The notes beneath the pieces were generated by a model. It had not been told where the DNA came from and did not search any database. It was given only the letters and a program-made list of their open reading frames with translations. This document shows, piece by piece, positions 8,246-16,948 of a stretch of 64,000 nt of DNA. Position 1 is the first letter of the stretch. Every line of letters starts with the position of its first letter. The position numbers were made by a program, and so were the translations under genes. The DNA lies in contig CABJAB010000001.1 of the NCBI GenBank assembly GCA_902363445.1, forward strand, positions 513,472 through 577,471. The letters run 5' to 3'. The DNA is from Lachnospiraceae bacterium (GTDB lineage: Bacteria > Bacillota > Clostridia > Lachnospirales > Lachnospiraceae).

Positions 8246-9502
8246 TTACGGCCAGATGCCTCTCAGCTTCTTAGCTTCAACAGTTCTCTTGATCGCGATA
8301 AGATACGCTCCAATTCTGGGTTCTACGCCTTTTTCCTTTGAGATATCCCAAACGGCTTCAAATGCGCGGTCCATGATCTCTTTCAGTCTCTTATTCACAT
8401 CTTCTTCTGTCCAATACATGGACTGAATGTTCTGTACCCACTCAAAGTAGGACACAACAACGCCGCCTGCGTTGGCAAGAATATCGGGAACCAAAAGGAT
8501 GCCCCTCTTCTTAAGGATCTCATCAGCTTCTACGGTAGTAGGGCCGTTGGCAGCTTCGATGATGATCTTGCAGTTTAATTTATCCGCATTGCCGCCGTGG
8601 ATCTGGTTTTCCAGTGCTGCGGGCACCAATACAGTTGTCTCAAGCTCCAGAAGAGCTTCATTAGCGATATGCTCAACTCCGGGAGCATTGTAGCCTTCCA
8701 GGAGAGCCTTGGGCGTCTTCAGATATTCCAGGATTCCGGGGATATCCAGACCATCCTTGCAGTAAAGGCCGCCTGATACGTCGCTGACGCCGATTACTTT
8801 CATGCCCTCTGCATGGAGCAGCTTGGCGGAAATACTTCCTACATTACCCATGCCCTGTACTACAACCGGCGTTCCGGCCATTTCCATGCCCAGCTTAGCC
8901 AGAGTATTCTTAGTAGTGATCATAACGCCGCGTCCAGTAGCTTCGCTGCGTCCAAGAGCGCCGCCGATCTCAATGGGCTTGCCTGTCACTACGCCGGGAA
9001 CGCAATGTCCCTTTAACATGCTATATGTATCCATCATCCAGCCCATGACTTTGGCGTTGGTTCCTACGTCGGGAGCGGGAACGTCCTGATCCGGTCCGAT
9101 GATGGGAGCGATCATAGCGGTAAATCTTCTGGTGATCCTTCTCATCTCTCCTTCTGACAAAACAGTAGGGTCACAGATAACGCCGCCCTTTGCACCGCCA
9201 TAAGGAATATTTACTACGGCACATTTGAATGTCATCCATGCCGCAAGTGCTTTCACTTCATCCTGGTTTACATTCGGATGGAAACGAACACCGCCCTTAG
9301 CCGGCCCGCGGCTGGTGGAATGCTGAACACGGAAGCCTTCAAATACCTTTACACTGCCGTCATCCATCTGTACCGGAATAGAAACCTTTAATTCTCTCTC
9401 GGGATACTTAAGTGCTTCATAGTCGCTCTCTTCGTATCCTAAAACCTTTGCTGCGTTTTCTACTACTGCCAGCACGTTGTCGTAAGGATTATACTTACCC
9501 AT
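8246..9502 (-). CDS. gdhA: Glutamate dehydrogenase (Glu/Leu/Phe/Val dehydrogenase family)
   Basis: 418 residues from the ATG at 9502, which has a perfect AGGAGG ribosome site; the frame extends 24 codons upstream into the leader but without a ribosome site. The dimerisation domain has GFRVQHSTSRGPAKGGVRF with the substrate-binding lysines and PYGGAKGGVICDP. The Rossmann domain follows at VVVQGMGNVGSISA near residue 208. Length and sequence fit catabolic NAD-type enzymes of clostridia (glutamate to 2-oxoglutarate plus ammonia). It carries its own TTGACA-17-AATAAT promoter. The nearby Na/dicarboxylate-amino-acid symporter fits glutamate use, though it is a separate transcript. Confidence 0.93.
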   Translation of the reverse strand: MGKYNPYDNVLAVVENAAKVLGYEESDYEALKYPERELKVSIPVQMDDGSVKVFEGFRVQHSTSRGPAKGGVRFHPNVNQDEVKALAAWMTFKCAVVNIPYGGAKGGVICDPTVLSEGEMRRITRRFTAMIAPIIGPDQDVPAPDVGTNAKVMGWMMDTYSMLKGHCVPGVVTGKPIEIGGALGRSEATGRGVMITTKNTLAKLGMEMAGTPVVVQGMGNVGSISAKLLHAEGMKVIGVSDVSGGLYCKDGLDIPGILEYLKTPKALLEGYNAPGVEHIANEALLELETTVLVPAALENQIHGGNADKLNCKIIIEAANGPTTVEADEILKKRGILLVPDILANAGGVVVSYFEWVQNIQSMYWTEEDVNKRLKEIMDRAFEAVWDISKEKGVEPRIGAYLIAIKRTVEAKKLRGIWP

Positions 9503-9582
9503 AACGAAATCCTCCTTTTTTCTTGAAAAATCTTTGAGTTCGGTATCGCCTACACCCCCATGTAGCGTCGCCATCTATCCTC

Positions 9583-9611
9583 ATTATTTCTCATGAAGCC
9601 AAGACTGTCAA
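9583..9611 (-). promoter_or_regulatory. Promoter of gdhA
   Basis: Minus strand: consensus -35 TTGACA (9611-9606), 17-base spacer, -10 AATAAT (9588-9583). The leader to the ATG at 9502 is about 75 bases. Confidence 0.85.
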
Positions 9612-9730
9612 CACCCTTTTTGTATTCGGAAAAAAACATCAAATTGGGGAACTTTGACAAAAGAATTTTAAAAAAGTAAGCCCGGAACTATAGTTTCTAA
9701 AGTACATTTCCATCCTAAAATTTTAGTAGT

Positions 9731-9763
9731 CAGAAAACAGGGGAGCCAAATCCGGCTCCCCTG
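9731..9763 (-). terminator. Terminator of the S1/alarmone/RmlD/symporter operon
   Basis: Perfect 10-bp stem CAGGGGAGCC/GGCTCCCCTG (9738-9747 with 9754-9763) and a TTTTCTG tail on the minus strand, 18 bases after the symporter stop. The 9612-9730 stretch between it and the gdh promoter holds nothing else clear. Confidence 0.88.
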
Positions 9764-9781
9764 CATATTACGAAATCTTTC

Positions 9782-11050
9782 TTATGCCATGTCGTTGAAT
9801 ATTTCTTTATCAAACCCTCCCGACTGATGAGCGACGATCGTGGTACATACGGCATCTCCGGCAACATTGACCGCCGTCCTGCTCATATCCAGGATCCTGT
9901 CGATCCCCATGATAATCCCTATGGCTTCTACCGGAAGGCCCACGGAGGTAAATACCATGGTGAGCGTCACCAGGCCCACGCCGGGGACGCCCGCGGTCCC
10001 GACGGACGCAAGCGTGGCCGTCGCGATCACCATCGCATATTCCCGGATTCCCATGGGAATTCCGAAAGCCTGCGCTGCAAACACGACTGCCACGCCCTGC
10101 ATGATAGCCGTTCCATCCATATTGATAGTCGCCCCGAGGGGGATCGTGAAAGAAGAAATCCGCTTCGTCACCCCCATCTTTTTTGCCAGCGTGTCAATGG
10201 AGAGCGGAATCGTCGCGTTGGATGTCGCCGTGGAAAAAGCAAAGCCCATGACCGGCACGAATTTCTTCAGGAATTTAACGGGGCTCGCCCCAGTGAATAT
10301 CTTCAGCATCACCATATAGACCACGCAGCACTGGATCAGGAGGGCGAGCATGACTCCCGCCATATATTTAAGCAGATGGGCAAATGCTCCGAAGCCAATA
10401 TTAGTAAAGGTCTTAGCAACCAGGAAGAATACCCCCATGGGCGCCGCCTTCATCACCATCATGGTCATTTCCATCATCACATCATTGAACTGGGAAATAA
10501 AATTGGATACCACGTCCGCCCGCTCTCCCAGCTTCGCCAGGATGATGCCCACGATCAGCGCGAACACGATGATCTGAAGCATGTTCCCTTCCGCAAGGGC
10601 CTGTACCGGGTTTTTGGGTATGATGCCCAGCAGAGTATCCGCCGCCGAGACTGGTTCAACCGGAGCGACTTCCACAGACTGCAGCTCCGATATATCCAAG
10701 CCGAGCCCCGGATTTATCAAGTTTCCGATCATCAGCGCCACCGTAATGGCCAGCGCCGTCGTCACCAGATAAAACAGGAGGGTTTTGACTCCCACCTTTC
10801 CGAGGCTCTTAGTATCGCCTATTGCGGAGCTTCCGCAGACCAGGGAGCAGAAAACAAGGGGAACCACGAGCATCTGCATCAAGCGCAGAAAGCCGTCTCC
10901 CACCACTCTGAAAACGCCTCCCACAAGCACGGTATCTCTGACGTATCCTTTCGGGACAAGGTAATGAAGAAGAACGCCTGCCAGAGCCCCCAGCAAAAGC
11001 CCGATAAATATCTTTGTGGTAAGCCCCGTTTTCTTCTTCTTTTCCGTCAT
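9782..11050 (-). CDS. Dicarboxylate/amino acid:cation symporter (DAACS, GltP/GltT-like)
   Basis: 422-residue secondary transporter of the SDF family importing glutamate, aspartate or C4-dicarboxylates with Na or H. Eight TM helices are expected; the re-entrant hairpin and ion-binding signatures are visible: FSTATSNATIPLSID (serine-rich hairpin, near residue 280) and ATINMDGTAIMQG (NMDGT motif). The C-terminal hairpin GTAGVPGVG and the final helix with DRILDMSRTAVNVAGD contain the substrate-binding residues. The ATG at 11050 directly abuts the stop of the RmlD-like gene (TAAATG), with its ribosome site inside that gene, so translation is coupled. It is the last gene of the operon before the terminator at 9731. 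Confidence 0.93.
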   Translation of the reverse strand: MTEKKKKTGLTTKIFIGLLLGALAGVLLHYLVPKGYVRDTVLVGGVFRVVGDGFLRLMQMLVVPLVFCSLVCGSSAIGDTKSLGKVGVKTLLFYLVTTALAITVALMIGNLINPGLGLDISELQSVEVAPVEPVSAADTLLGIIPKNPVQALAEGNMLQIIVFALIVGIILAKLGERADVVSNFISQFNDVMMEMTMMVMKAAPMGVFFLVAKTFTNIGFGAFAHLLKYMAGVMLALLIQCCVVYMVMLKIFTGASPVKFLKKFVPVMGFAFSTATSNATIPLSIDTLAKKMGVTKRISSFTIPLGATINMDGTAIMQGVAVVFAAQAFGIPMGIREYAMVIATATLASVGTAGVPGVGLVTLTMVFTSVGLPVEAIGIIMGIDRILDMSRTAVNVAGDAVCTTIVAHQSGGFDKEIFNDMA

Positions 11051-11908
11051 TTACTCCTTCTCCCTCCCGGACATGAACTTCTCCAGGGAATCCTTCCAAT
11101 GGGGCATCTCATAGATGCCGGATACCCTGAGCATGAAATTATCGAGCAGTGTATATCTGGGCCTGTTCACAACTGACGGATTTTCTCCGGCTGCCAGCGG
11201 TTCAATATTGACCGCTTTCCCGGACAGCCTCACGATCTCCTTGGCGAATTCATAACGGCTGCACATGCCTTCACAGGAAGCATGATAAATCCCATATTCC
11301 GCGGAATCCACCAGCTTTACGATGAAGTCGGCCAGATCCACAGCGCTTGTCGGGGTGCTTATCTGATCCGTAGGAACAAAAATCGTGTCCTCCGTGAGCA
11401 GTCCCTCCAGAATATAACTGACAAAGTTATTCTTAGTATTCCCATAAATCCAGGAACTTCTCACCACCATGTGTTTTGGCACCAATTCCCGTACAAACAT
11501 TTCTCCGGCCAGTTTGGATTTTCCATATACGGTCCTGGGATTCACCCGGTCGAACTCCGTCAGAGGATGCTGCGCCGTACCGTCAAACACATCATCCGTA
11601 GAGATATGGATCAGCTTCGCGCTGATCTTTCTGGCTGCGATCCCCAGATTTCTCGCCCCAAGAGCGTTTACCCGGTATGCCGCTTCCACGTTCCGTTCAC
11701 AGGCAGCCAGATCCGTCATCCCGGCGCAGTTTATCACAACATCCGGATGGTTCATGTTGGCAAAAGAGATCACCGTTTCCAGACTGGTGATATCCACATC
11801 CATGTCAGAGGTCAGGACTTCCATCTCGGCGTCCTCATGAAGCATCTTGTATATCGCGGAGCCCACCTGTCCTTTAGCTCCCGCGATCCATACCCGCAAA
11901 TTGCTCAT
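11051..11908 (-). CDS. RmlD-like NAD(P)-dependent sugar-nucleotide reductase (SDR family)
   Basis: 285 residues from the ATG at 11908 (ribosome site GAGAGGAG); the upstream in-frame extension to 11926 includes that site. The N-terminal Rossmann motif is WIAGAKGQVGSAIY, with the cofactor-adjacent VVINCAGMTDLAACE and HISTDDVFDG. The catalytic YGKSK (Tyr-x3-Lys) sits near residue 133, followed by the family's RSSWIYG. dTDP-4-dehydrorhamnose reductase is the best-known member; here no rmlA/B/C neighbours exist, so the true substrate is open. The gene is sandwiched between an alarmone synthetase and an amino-acid symporter and coupled to the latter. Confidence 0.85.
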   Translation of the reverse strand: MSNLRVWIAGAKGQVGSAIYKMLHEDAEMEVLTSDMDVDITSLETVISFANMNHPDVVINCAGMTDLAACERNVEAAYRVNALGARNLGIAARKISAKLIHISTDDVFDGTAQHPLTEFDRVNPRTVYGKSKLAGEMFVRELVPKHMVVRSSWIYGNTKNNFVSYILEGLLTEDTIFVPTDQISTPTSAVDLADFIVKLVDSAEYGIYHASCEGMCSRYEFAKEIVRLSGKAVNIEPLAAGENPSVVNRPRYTLLDNFMLRVSGIYEMPHWKDSLEKFMSGREKE

Positions 11909-11934
11909 ATTGTCTCCTCTCTCCACGAGTCCCG

Positions 11935-12600
11935 CTACGGCTGCGCCCGGCTGTCGTCTTCCGGTTCCCCGGCCTCCTGCAGAGACTCGTTGAGAGCCAT
12001 CATCCGTTCATCCAAAAGCGCCACCATATCGGCACATTCCTTCAGGTTCTCACGCATGTGGGACGGAGCCGCCCCTTCAAACTTGTAATGGATCTTATGT
12101 TCTAAGCTGGCCCAGAAGTCCATGGCTATGGTCCGTATCTGTATCTCCACCTTCATCTCCACCTGCCCGCTGGACAAATAGATCGGCACGGAAATGACCA
12201 TGTGGTAACTGCGGTAGCCGTTGGGCTTCGGATTGGCGATATAATCCTTGACCATCAGCACATTCACATCATTCTGCCTGGAAATGGCATCCGCCAGATA
12301 ATAGATATCAGATGTGAAGGAGCAGATGATCCGCACGCCGGCGATATCATGAAGCTCCCTATACATATTGTCGATGGTGGCCTCGAACCCCAGGCGCTTC
12401 AGTTTCTTCACGATGCTCTCCGGCGTCTTGATCCTGGCTTTTACGTGTTCAATGGGATTATAGTGGTTGATATGATGAAATTCATCACTCAAGATGTTGA
12501 TCCTTGTCTGGACCTCCTGAAGCGCTGAACTGTATAAAAACATCAGCGTCTTCCATTGGTCCAGCTGATCATATTCCTTTGGTAATTCGGGTATTGCCAT
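11935..12600 (-). CDS. Small alarmone synthetase ((p)ppGpp synthetase, RelA/SpoT synthetase domain only)
   Basis: 221-residue protein with only the RelA_SpoT nucleotidyltransferase domain, without HD hydrolase, TGS or ACT. It transfers pyrophosphate from ATP to GDP/GTP. Visible motifs: RIKTPESIVKKLKRLG (ATP-binding basic segment), DIAGVRIICSF (metal-binding Asp), DYIANPKPNGYRSYH and the late EIQIRTIAMDFWASLEHKIHYK. This matches the RelQ/YjbM and RelP/YwaC small synthetases. A second copy lies at 62216-62857. It is 24 bases downstream of the S1-domain gene and 26 bases upstream of the RmlD-like gene in one operon. Confidence 0.92.
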   Translation of the reverse strand: MAIPELPKEYDQLDQWKTLMFLYSSALQEVQTRINILSDEFHHINHYNPIEHVKARIKTPESIVKKLKRLGFEATIDNMYRELHDIAGVRIICSFTSDIYYLADAISRQNDVNVLMVKDYIANPKPNGYRSYHMVISVPIYLSSGQVEMKVEIQIRTIAMDFWASLEHKIHYKFEGAAPSHMRENLKECADMVALLDERMMALNESLQEAGEPEDDSRAQP

Positions 12601-12624
12601 AGCTTCCTCCCCCGGCGTCAGGAT

Positions 12625-13536
12625 TTAATCCAGTTTAAAGCCTTTCAGCAAAGCTCCCAGGCTGGTAGATGCCTGACCGTCTTCCGTATACTCCGCTCCG
12701 GCCGCCGTATCCTCCGGCTCCGTCACGTCATGCAGCGCTTTCATGCTCAAGCTCAGCTTCCCGTCCTTGAGGGCAGTGATCTTTACCGTCACACGCTGTC
12801 CCACACTCAATACCGCTGAAGGAGATTTGATCCGTTTATCACTGATCTGCGACACATGAAGAAGTCCTGTCGCCCCGTTGTCAAGCTTAACAAACGCCCC
12901 ATAATTCTGAATGGATTCAACCACCCCTTCTGAAACCGCCCCAACTTCACAGGATGCGATCTTTTTCTGCTTCTCTGCCATTTTTCTGGCATAAGCCAAT
13001 TCCCTGGCAGAAAGCACCAGCTTCTTCGCTTCTCTGTCCACTGTGATGACCTGTACTTCCAGATCCCGTCCAAGCCACTCTTCCAAATTTTCCACATATG
13101 AGCTGTCCAGCTTGGACGCCGGGATGAAGCCGCGGATGCCTTCTACATACGCTACCGCGCCGCCCTTCACAACCCCGTCCACTTTGACCTGCAGCGTGCT
13201 TTTATCTTCAAAGCACCGCTCCATCTTTTCCCAGGCCAGCATATCATTCGCTTCCTTTTTAGACAGAAGAATGTGTCCGTGTCCATCATCAGTCTTAATG
13301 ACAGTCGCCGTCACTTCTTCCCCCATCTGTACCGTCTCCCTCAATACACAGTCAGGGTCATTGCTGTAATGCTCTTTTGTGATTATCCCCTCTGTATAGG
13401 ACTGAAGGTCCAGCGTGATCTCATCCTCGCTGACACCGATCACTGTCCCTGTCAGGATATCCCCTTCTACCACCCTTTTAAAGGAGGCATCCAGCTCCTT
13501 TTTGTAATCATCCATTGTTTCCATGCGTTCTTCCAT
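12625..13536 (-). CDS. S1 RNA-binding domain protein (ribosomal protein S1-like)
   Basis: 303 residues carrying three S1 OB-folds at about 19-90, 110-180 and 195-268 (GDILTGTVIGVSEDEITLD; VKGGAVAYVEGIRGFIPASK; GVVESIQNYGAFVKLDNG). The acidic, disordered tail ends with SLGALLKGFKLD. Shorter than the six-domain proteobacterial S1, and similar to the 3-4-domain S1-like proteins of Firmicutes that bind mRNA or act in translation. The start is fixed by a GGGAGGGAG ribosome site. First gene of the operon with the alarmone synthetase, which suggests a stress or translation theme, but the exact function is not known. Confidence 0.88.
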   Translation of the reverse strand: MEERMETMDDYKKELDASFKRVVEGDILTGTVIGVSEDEITLDLQSYTEGIITKEHYSNDPDCVLRETVQMGEEVTATVIKTDDGHGHILLSKKEANDMLAWEKMERCFEDKSTLQVKVDGVVKGGAVAYVEGIRGFIPASKLDSSYVENLEEWLGRDLEVQVITVDREAKKLVLSARELAYARKMAEKQKKIASCEVGAVSEGVVESIQNYGAFVKLDNGATGLLHVSQISDKRIKSPSAVLSVGQRVTVKITALKDGKLSLSMKALHDVTEPEDTAAGAEYTEDGQASTSLGALLKGFKLD

Positions 13537-13678
13537 TGGTCTCCCTCCCGGTTCATGTTTTTGTTATATTCATCATATCATCATTTTTCCGTGATGGCAA
13601 TCTTCCGGCCTGAATTCCATGGAGTTTCTATGACAAAGATCCCCTCTGCTTTCTGTCTGCGTCCCGGCCTTTCTGCCG

Positions 13679-14536
13679 TCAGATCCTTGCGAACGTGGCG
13701 TCCTCCGGTTCCAGGCGAAGAGGAGGGAAGGGAGACTGGTCCGGATACCCTATATCCACATATGTCACCACCTGTATTTCCTCCGGGATCTGAAACCGTT
13801 CTGTCAGGCGCCTTCGCATCTTGGGGTTAAAGGTCAGCCATGTGCCGCCCAGCCCGTAAGCATGGGCCGCCAAAACAATGTTCTGACCGGCGGCCCCGCA
13901 GTCAAGCAGCTGATTATATTCCGGCATAGCCTGATTTCCGCGGTAATTTCTCATGTCCTGAAGAAGTACGATATGCACAGGTCCTCCCGGTATGTCGCTT
14001 CCTCTGAAAAGCCCAGGTTCCGACTCCTCCCGCACTACCAGATACCGGATGGACTGAAGATTGCAGGCATGGGCCGCCCATAATCCCGCTCTCAGTATTT
14101 TGTCGATGATCTCGTCGGGAATCCTCCTGGAAGTATCCCAGTGGCGGACCGAACGGCGTTCGTATAACGTGCGTTCAAATACTGGTATCTCCTCTTCCGT
14201 CAGCCATTTCGGCTCATACTCAGATAAATCCAGATTTCCGCCCTCTATCAGGATACCGGCGAACTCCAATAGTTTATTTACATAACGATATTCGGGAAAT
14301 TCATGGGAAAGTCCCCTTTTCTCCCATACCCCAAGATATTTTTTCGCCGTTTCGAGCTGCTTGGCCGGAAACGCTTTATTTCTGTAGGCGCACTCATACA
14401 GCTGAATTTCCATCGTGTGGTGGCACCGTTCCCGAAAACGGGCCCGGAATTCCACTTCATCCATGGACAAAAGCTCTTCCTCTGTCCGTTCAAACAAACC
14501 TTTAATTTCTTCTTGTGTCATTTTTTCTACATCCAT
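13679..14536 (-). CDS. Nitroreductase family protein (FMN-dependent) with N-terminal extension
   Basis: 285 residues. The nitroreductase fold starts near residue 125 with the FMN-binding YERRSVRHWDTSRRIP and RAGLWAAHACNLQS, then LDCGAAGQNIVLAAHAYGLGGTW, the typical FMN/dimer motif. About 120 residues of helical, charged N-terminal extension precede it and are not part of the classical domain. It may reduce nitro- or quinone compounds or act as a flavin reductase; substrate unknown. It stands alone, with 142 bases to the S1 operon and a 382-base divergent gap to the efflux operon. Confidence 0.82.
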   Translation of the reverse strand: MDVEKMTQEEIKGLFERTEEELLSMDEVEFRARFRERCHHTMEIQLYECAYRNKAFPAKQLETAKKYLGVWEKRGLSHEFPEYRYVNKLLEFAGILIEGGNLDLSEYEPKWLTEEEIPVFERTLYERRSVRHWDTSRRIPDEIIDKILRAGLWAAHACNLQSIRYLVVREESEPGLFRGSDIPGGPVHIVLLQDMRNYRGNQAMPEYNQLLDCGAAGQNIVLAAHAYGLGGTWLTFNPKMRRRLTERFQIPEEIQVVTYVDIGYPDQSPFPPLRLEPEDATFARI

Positions 14537-14918
14537 GTTTGACCTTCCCTTCTCTCGTAAAATCGCCCCCGGCGGCAGGCCGGCATATTTTTAGATATTT
14601 TTTTATGAATTCACCGCCGTATTTCCATTGTATCATAATCAACGGAAAAATCTATAGAAAACGATTTCATTCATCACTCTATGATAAGATTTTATTGAAA
14701 ATCATCCATATATACCATCATTTTTTCACCTCTTTAATAAATACAATCGATTTCATTTTTATTTTTTTCCAAAAGCAGTTCCATAACACTTTTCTCAGCA
14801 AAAAAATACAGATTATACGGACAATCATAATTAATTAAGGAATCTTAATAATTTATCAATTTATATATCCTTTCTGTTCTGGTAAACTATAGAAAAGTAT
14901 GGTAAATGGAGGATATAT
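14537..14918. other. AT-rich divergent intergenic region
   Basis: 382 bases between nitroreductase (-) and the efflux operon (+), strongly AT-rich with many A/T runs. It must contain both promoters, but I find no consensus pair that stands out; a TAAACT at about 14882 could be the -10 of the efflux operon. Ribosome site GGAGG at about 14908 serves the adaptor gene. No gene or structured RNA is supported. Confidence 0.5.
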
Positions 14919-16262
14919 ATGAAAAAGAAAGTCATCATAGGCATCGGCATCGTTGTGCTGGCTGTCATAGCCGGACTGGTCATCTGGAGAGTCACAGCCT
15001 CCAATAAGCCGGGCGGGGACGACGAGGCCGCTTTGTACGCCGATTCTGTCAGTATGCTGACAGGCACCGGCCTCGGTACCCAAAACCGGTTTGCCGGAGT
15101 GATCGAAGCCCAAAACACGCTGAAAATCCGTCTGGAGTCAGAACAGACCGTCAAAGAGATATTTGTGGAAAAAGGTCAGTCCGTGGAAGTCGGGACGCCT
15201 CTCTTTCAGTATGATACGGAAGATATGGGCATGAAGCTGGAGCAGGCGCAGCTGGAGCTGGAGAAGATCTCCAACGGAATCGATACGCTGAACGCCCAGA
15301 TCGAAACCCTCACAAAAGAGAAGAAAAACGCTCCTTCCAGCGAACAGCTGTCTTTTACCACTCAAATCCAGGAGCTTCAGACAAATGTGAAGCAGGAAGA
15401 GTATAATTACAAAGTTAAGGAACTGGAAATCGGGAGGCTGCAGAAATCCATCGAATCCGCTGTCGTGAATTCAACCATCGCGGGTATCGTACAGGAAATC
15501 AATGAAAATCCGACATATGACAGCTACACCGGCGAACAGCAGGCTTTCATGAGTATCCTGGCTGTCGGAAAATACCGGGTAAAGGGAAGCGTCAGCGAGC
15601 AGAACATGCGTGATTTTTACGCGGGCATGCCCGTCATCGTCCACTCCAGAGTAGATGATTCCCTGATCTGGTCCGGCACTGTGGATACCATTGACACAGA
15701 AAAGCCCATCACCGGGAGCGGCGACGGCATGGTAGTCTCTTCCGGTTCCGATTCCGGCGCGCAGGCCACCAAATATCCCTTCTATGTGACACTGGATTCC
15801 AGCGACGGCCTGATGCTCGGCCAGCACGTATACCTGGAACCGAATCTGGGACAAGGAGAGGAAAAGGACGGCATGTGGCTGATGAGCTCCTACATTGTTC
15901 AAGATGACGGAGACCCCTACGTATGGGCCGCGGGATCAGACGGAAAACTGGAAAAACGCCCCGTATCCCTCGGGGACCACGATGAAGAGATGGATACATA
16001 TAAGATCCTGGACGGCCTTAAGGCCTCCGATTATATCGTCTGGCCCAGCGAGGACTGCAAAAAGGGCGCGACTGTGTATAAAAACGACGGTTCAATGCCC
16101 CAGGGCAACTCCGGCGGTGAAATGGAGGTCCTGCCCGGCGGTGAGGAAAATGGAGTGATCGGCGGTATGGACGGCGAATCAGACGGCGCTGTGAACAACA
16201 TCCCAGAGGGTGATGATTCCGCCGTCAACGCCCCTTCACAGGAAATGGAGGAAACACCATGA
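14919..16262 (+). CDS. Efflux ABC system periplasmic-adaptor-like (membrane fusion) protein, first of two
   Basis: 447 residues: one N-terminal TM helix (about 4-23, VIIGIGIVVLAVIAGLVIW), a barrel-sandwich half (RLESEQTVKEIFVEKGQSVEVG), a coiled-coil hairpin (about 100-165, EQAQLELEKISNGIDTLNAQ), the returning half with VNSTIAGIVQEI, beta-barrel domain, and a Gly/Glu/Asp-rich tail (from about 395) of low complexity. It resembles the YknX/MacA adaptors used by MacB-like transporters in Firmicutes. The stop overlaps the ATG of the ATPase (ATGA). The role is to link substrate capture outside the membrane with the permease at 18837. Confidence 0.85.
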   Translation: MKKKVIIGIGIVVLAVIAGLVIWRVTASNKPGGDDEAALYADSVSMLTGTGLGTQNRFAGVIEAQNTLKIRLESEQTVKEIFVEKGQSVEVGTPLFQYDTEDMGMKLEQAQLELEKISNGIDTLNAQIETLTKEKKNAPSSEQLSFTTQIQELQTNVKQEEYNYKVKELEIGRLQKSIESAVVNSTIAGIVQEINENPTYDSYTGEQQAFMSILAVGKYRVKGSVSEQNMRDFYAGMPVIVHSRVDDSLIWSGTVDTIDTEKPITGSGDGMVVSSGSDSGAQATKYPFYVTLDSSDGLMLGQHVYLEPNLGQGEEKDGMWLMSSYIVQDDGDPYVWAAGSDGKLEKRPVSLGDHDEEMDTYKILDGLKASDYIVWPSEDCKKGATVYKNDGSMPQGNSGGEMEVLPGGEENGVIGGMDGESDGAVNNIPEGDDSAVNAPSQEMEETP

Positions 16263-16948
16263 TTTTAGAACTTGACCATATTTTCAAGGATTATATCCAG
16301 GGCAAGCTGGTGGTTCCCGTGTTAAAGGATGTGACTCTCCATGTGGAAGAGGGCGAATACGTGGCCATCATGGGGCCTTCCGGCTCCGGCAAGACTACCC
16401 TCATGAATATCATCGGTTGTCTGGATACGCCCACCTCCGGCAGCTGCCGTCTGAACGGCAGCGATCTGCTGCACCATAAAGACAAAGAGATGTCCAGAGT
16501 CCGCAATCGCTCCATCGGTTTCGTGTTCCAAAGCTTCAATCTTCTCCCCAGGCAGAGCGCACTGGACAATGTATCGCTGCCCCTTCTCTATGCGGGAGTA
16601 TCACGAAAAGAGAGAAAAGAGCGGGCCGCTCTGGCTCTTGCCAAGGTGGGTCTTGAGGACCGTATGGATTTTAAGCCCACCCAGCTTTCCGGCGGCCAAA
16701 AACAGCGTGTGGCCATCGCCCGCGCCATGGTCACCAAGCCTTCCATCCTGCTGGCCGACGAACCCACCGGCGCGCTGGATACCGCTTCCGGCCTTCAGGT
16801 CATGGATCTGTTCGAACAGCTGAACGCCGAAGGCATGACCGTCATCATGATCACTCATGATCCTGAGATCGCGGCCCACGCCAAACGGACGGTACACATC
16901 CGGGACGGTATCCTGAGCAGCGAATGCAGAGAGGAGGGATTGGCATGA
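16259..16948 (+). CDS. MacB/LolD-type ABC transporter ATP-binding protein
   Basis: 229-residue single ABC ATPase. Walker [13 protein letters not shown] near residue 37, Q-loop [14 protein letters not shown], signature [15 protein letters not shown], Walker [13 protein letters not shown], and H-loop MITHDPEIA. The DEPTGALD and MNIIGCLD wording is typical of the MacB/LolD/FtsE class paired with FtsX-type permeases. It overlaps the preceding adaptor by 4 bases and the following adaptor by 4 bases (ATGA at 16945), so the three are translationally coupled. Confidence 0.93.
   Translation: MILELDHIFKDYIQGKLVVPVLKDVTLHVEEGEYVAIMGPSGSGKTTLMNIIGCLDTPTSGSCRLNGSDLLHHKDKEMSRVRNRSIGFVFQSFNLLPRQSALDNVSLPLLYAGVSRKERKERAALALAKVGLEDRMDFKPTQLSGGQKQRVAIARAMVTKPSILLADEPTGALDTASGLQVMDLFEQLNAEGMTVIMITHDPEIAAHAKRTVHIRDGILSSECREEGLA

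Noticed and set aside
9827..11176. Long plus-strand open frame of 449 codons
   Set aside because: It lies antisense to the symporter and RmlD-like genes; composition is His/Arg/Gln-rich shadow with no motif and no ribosome site.
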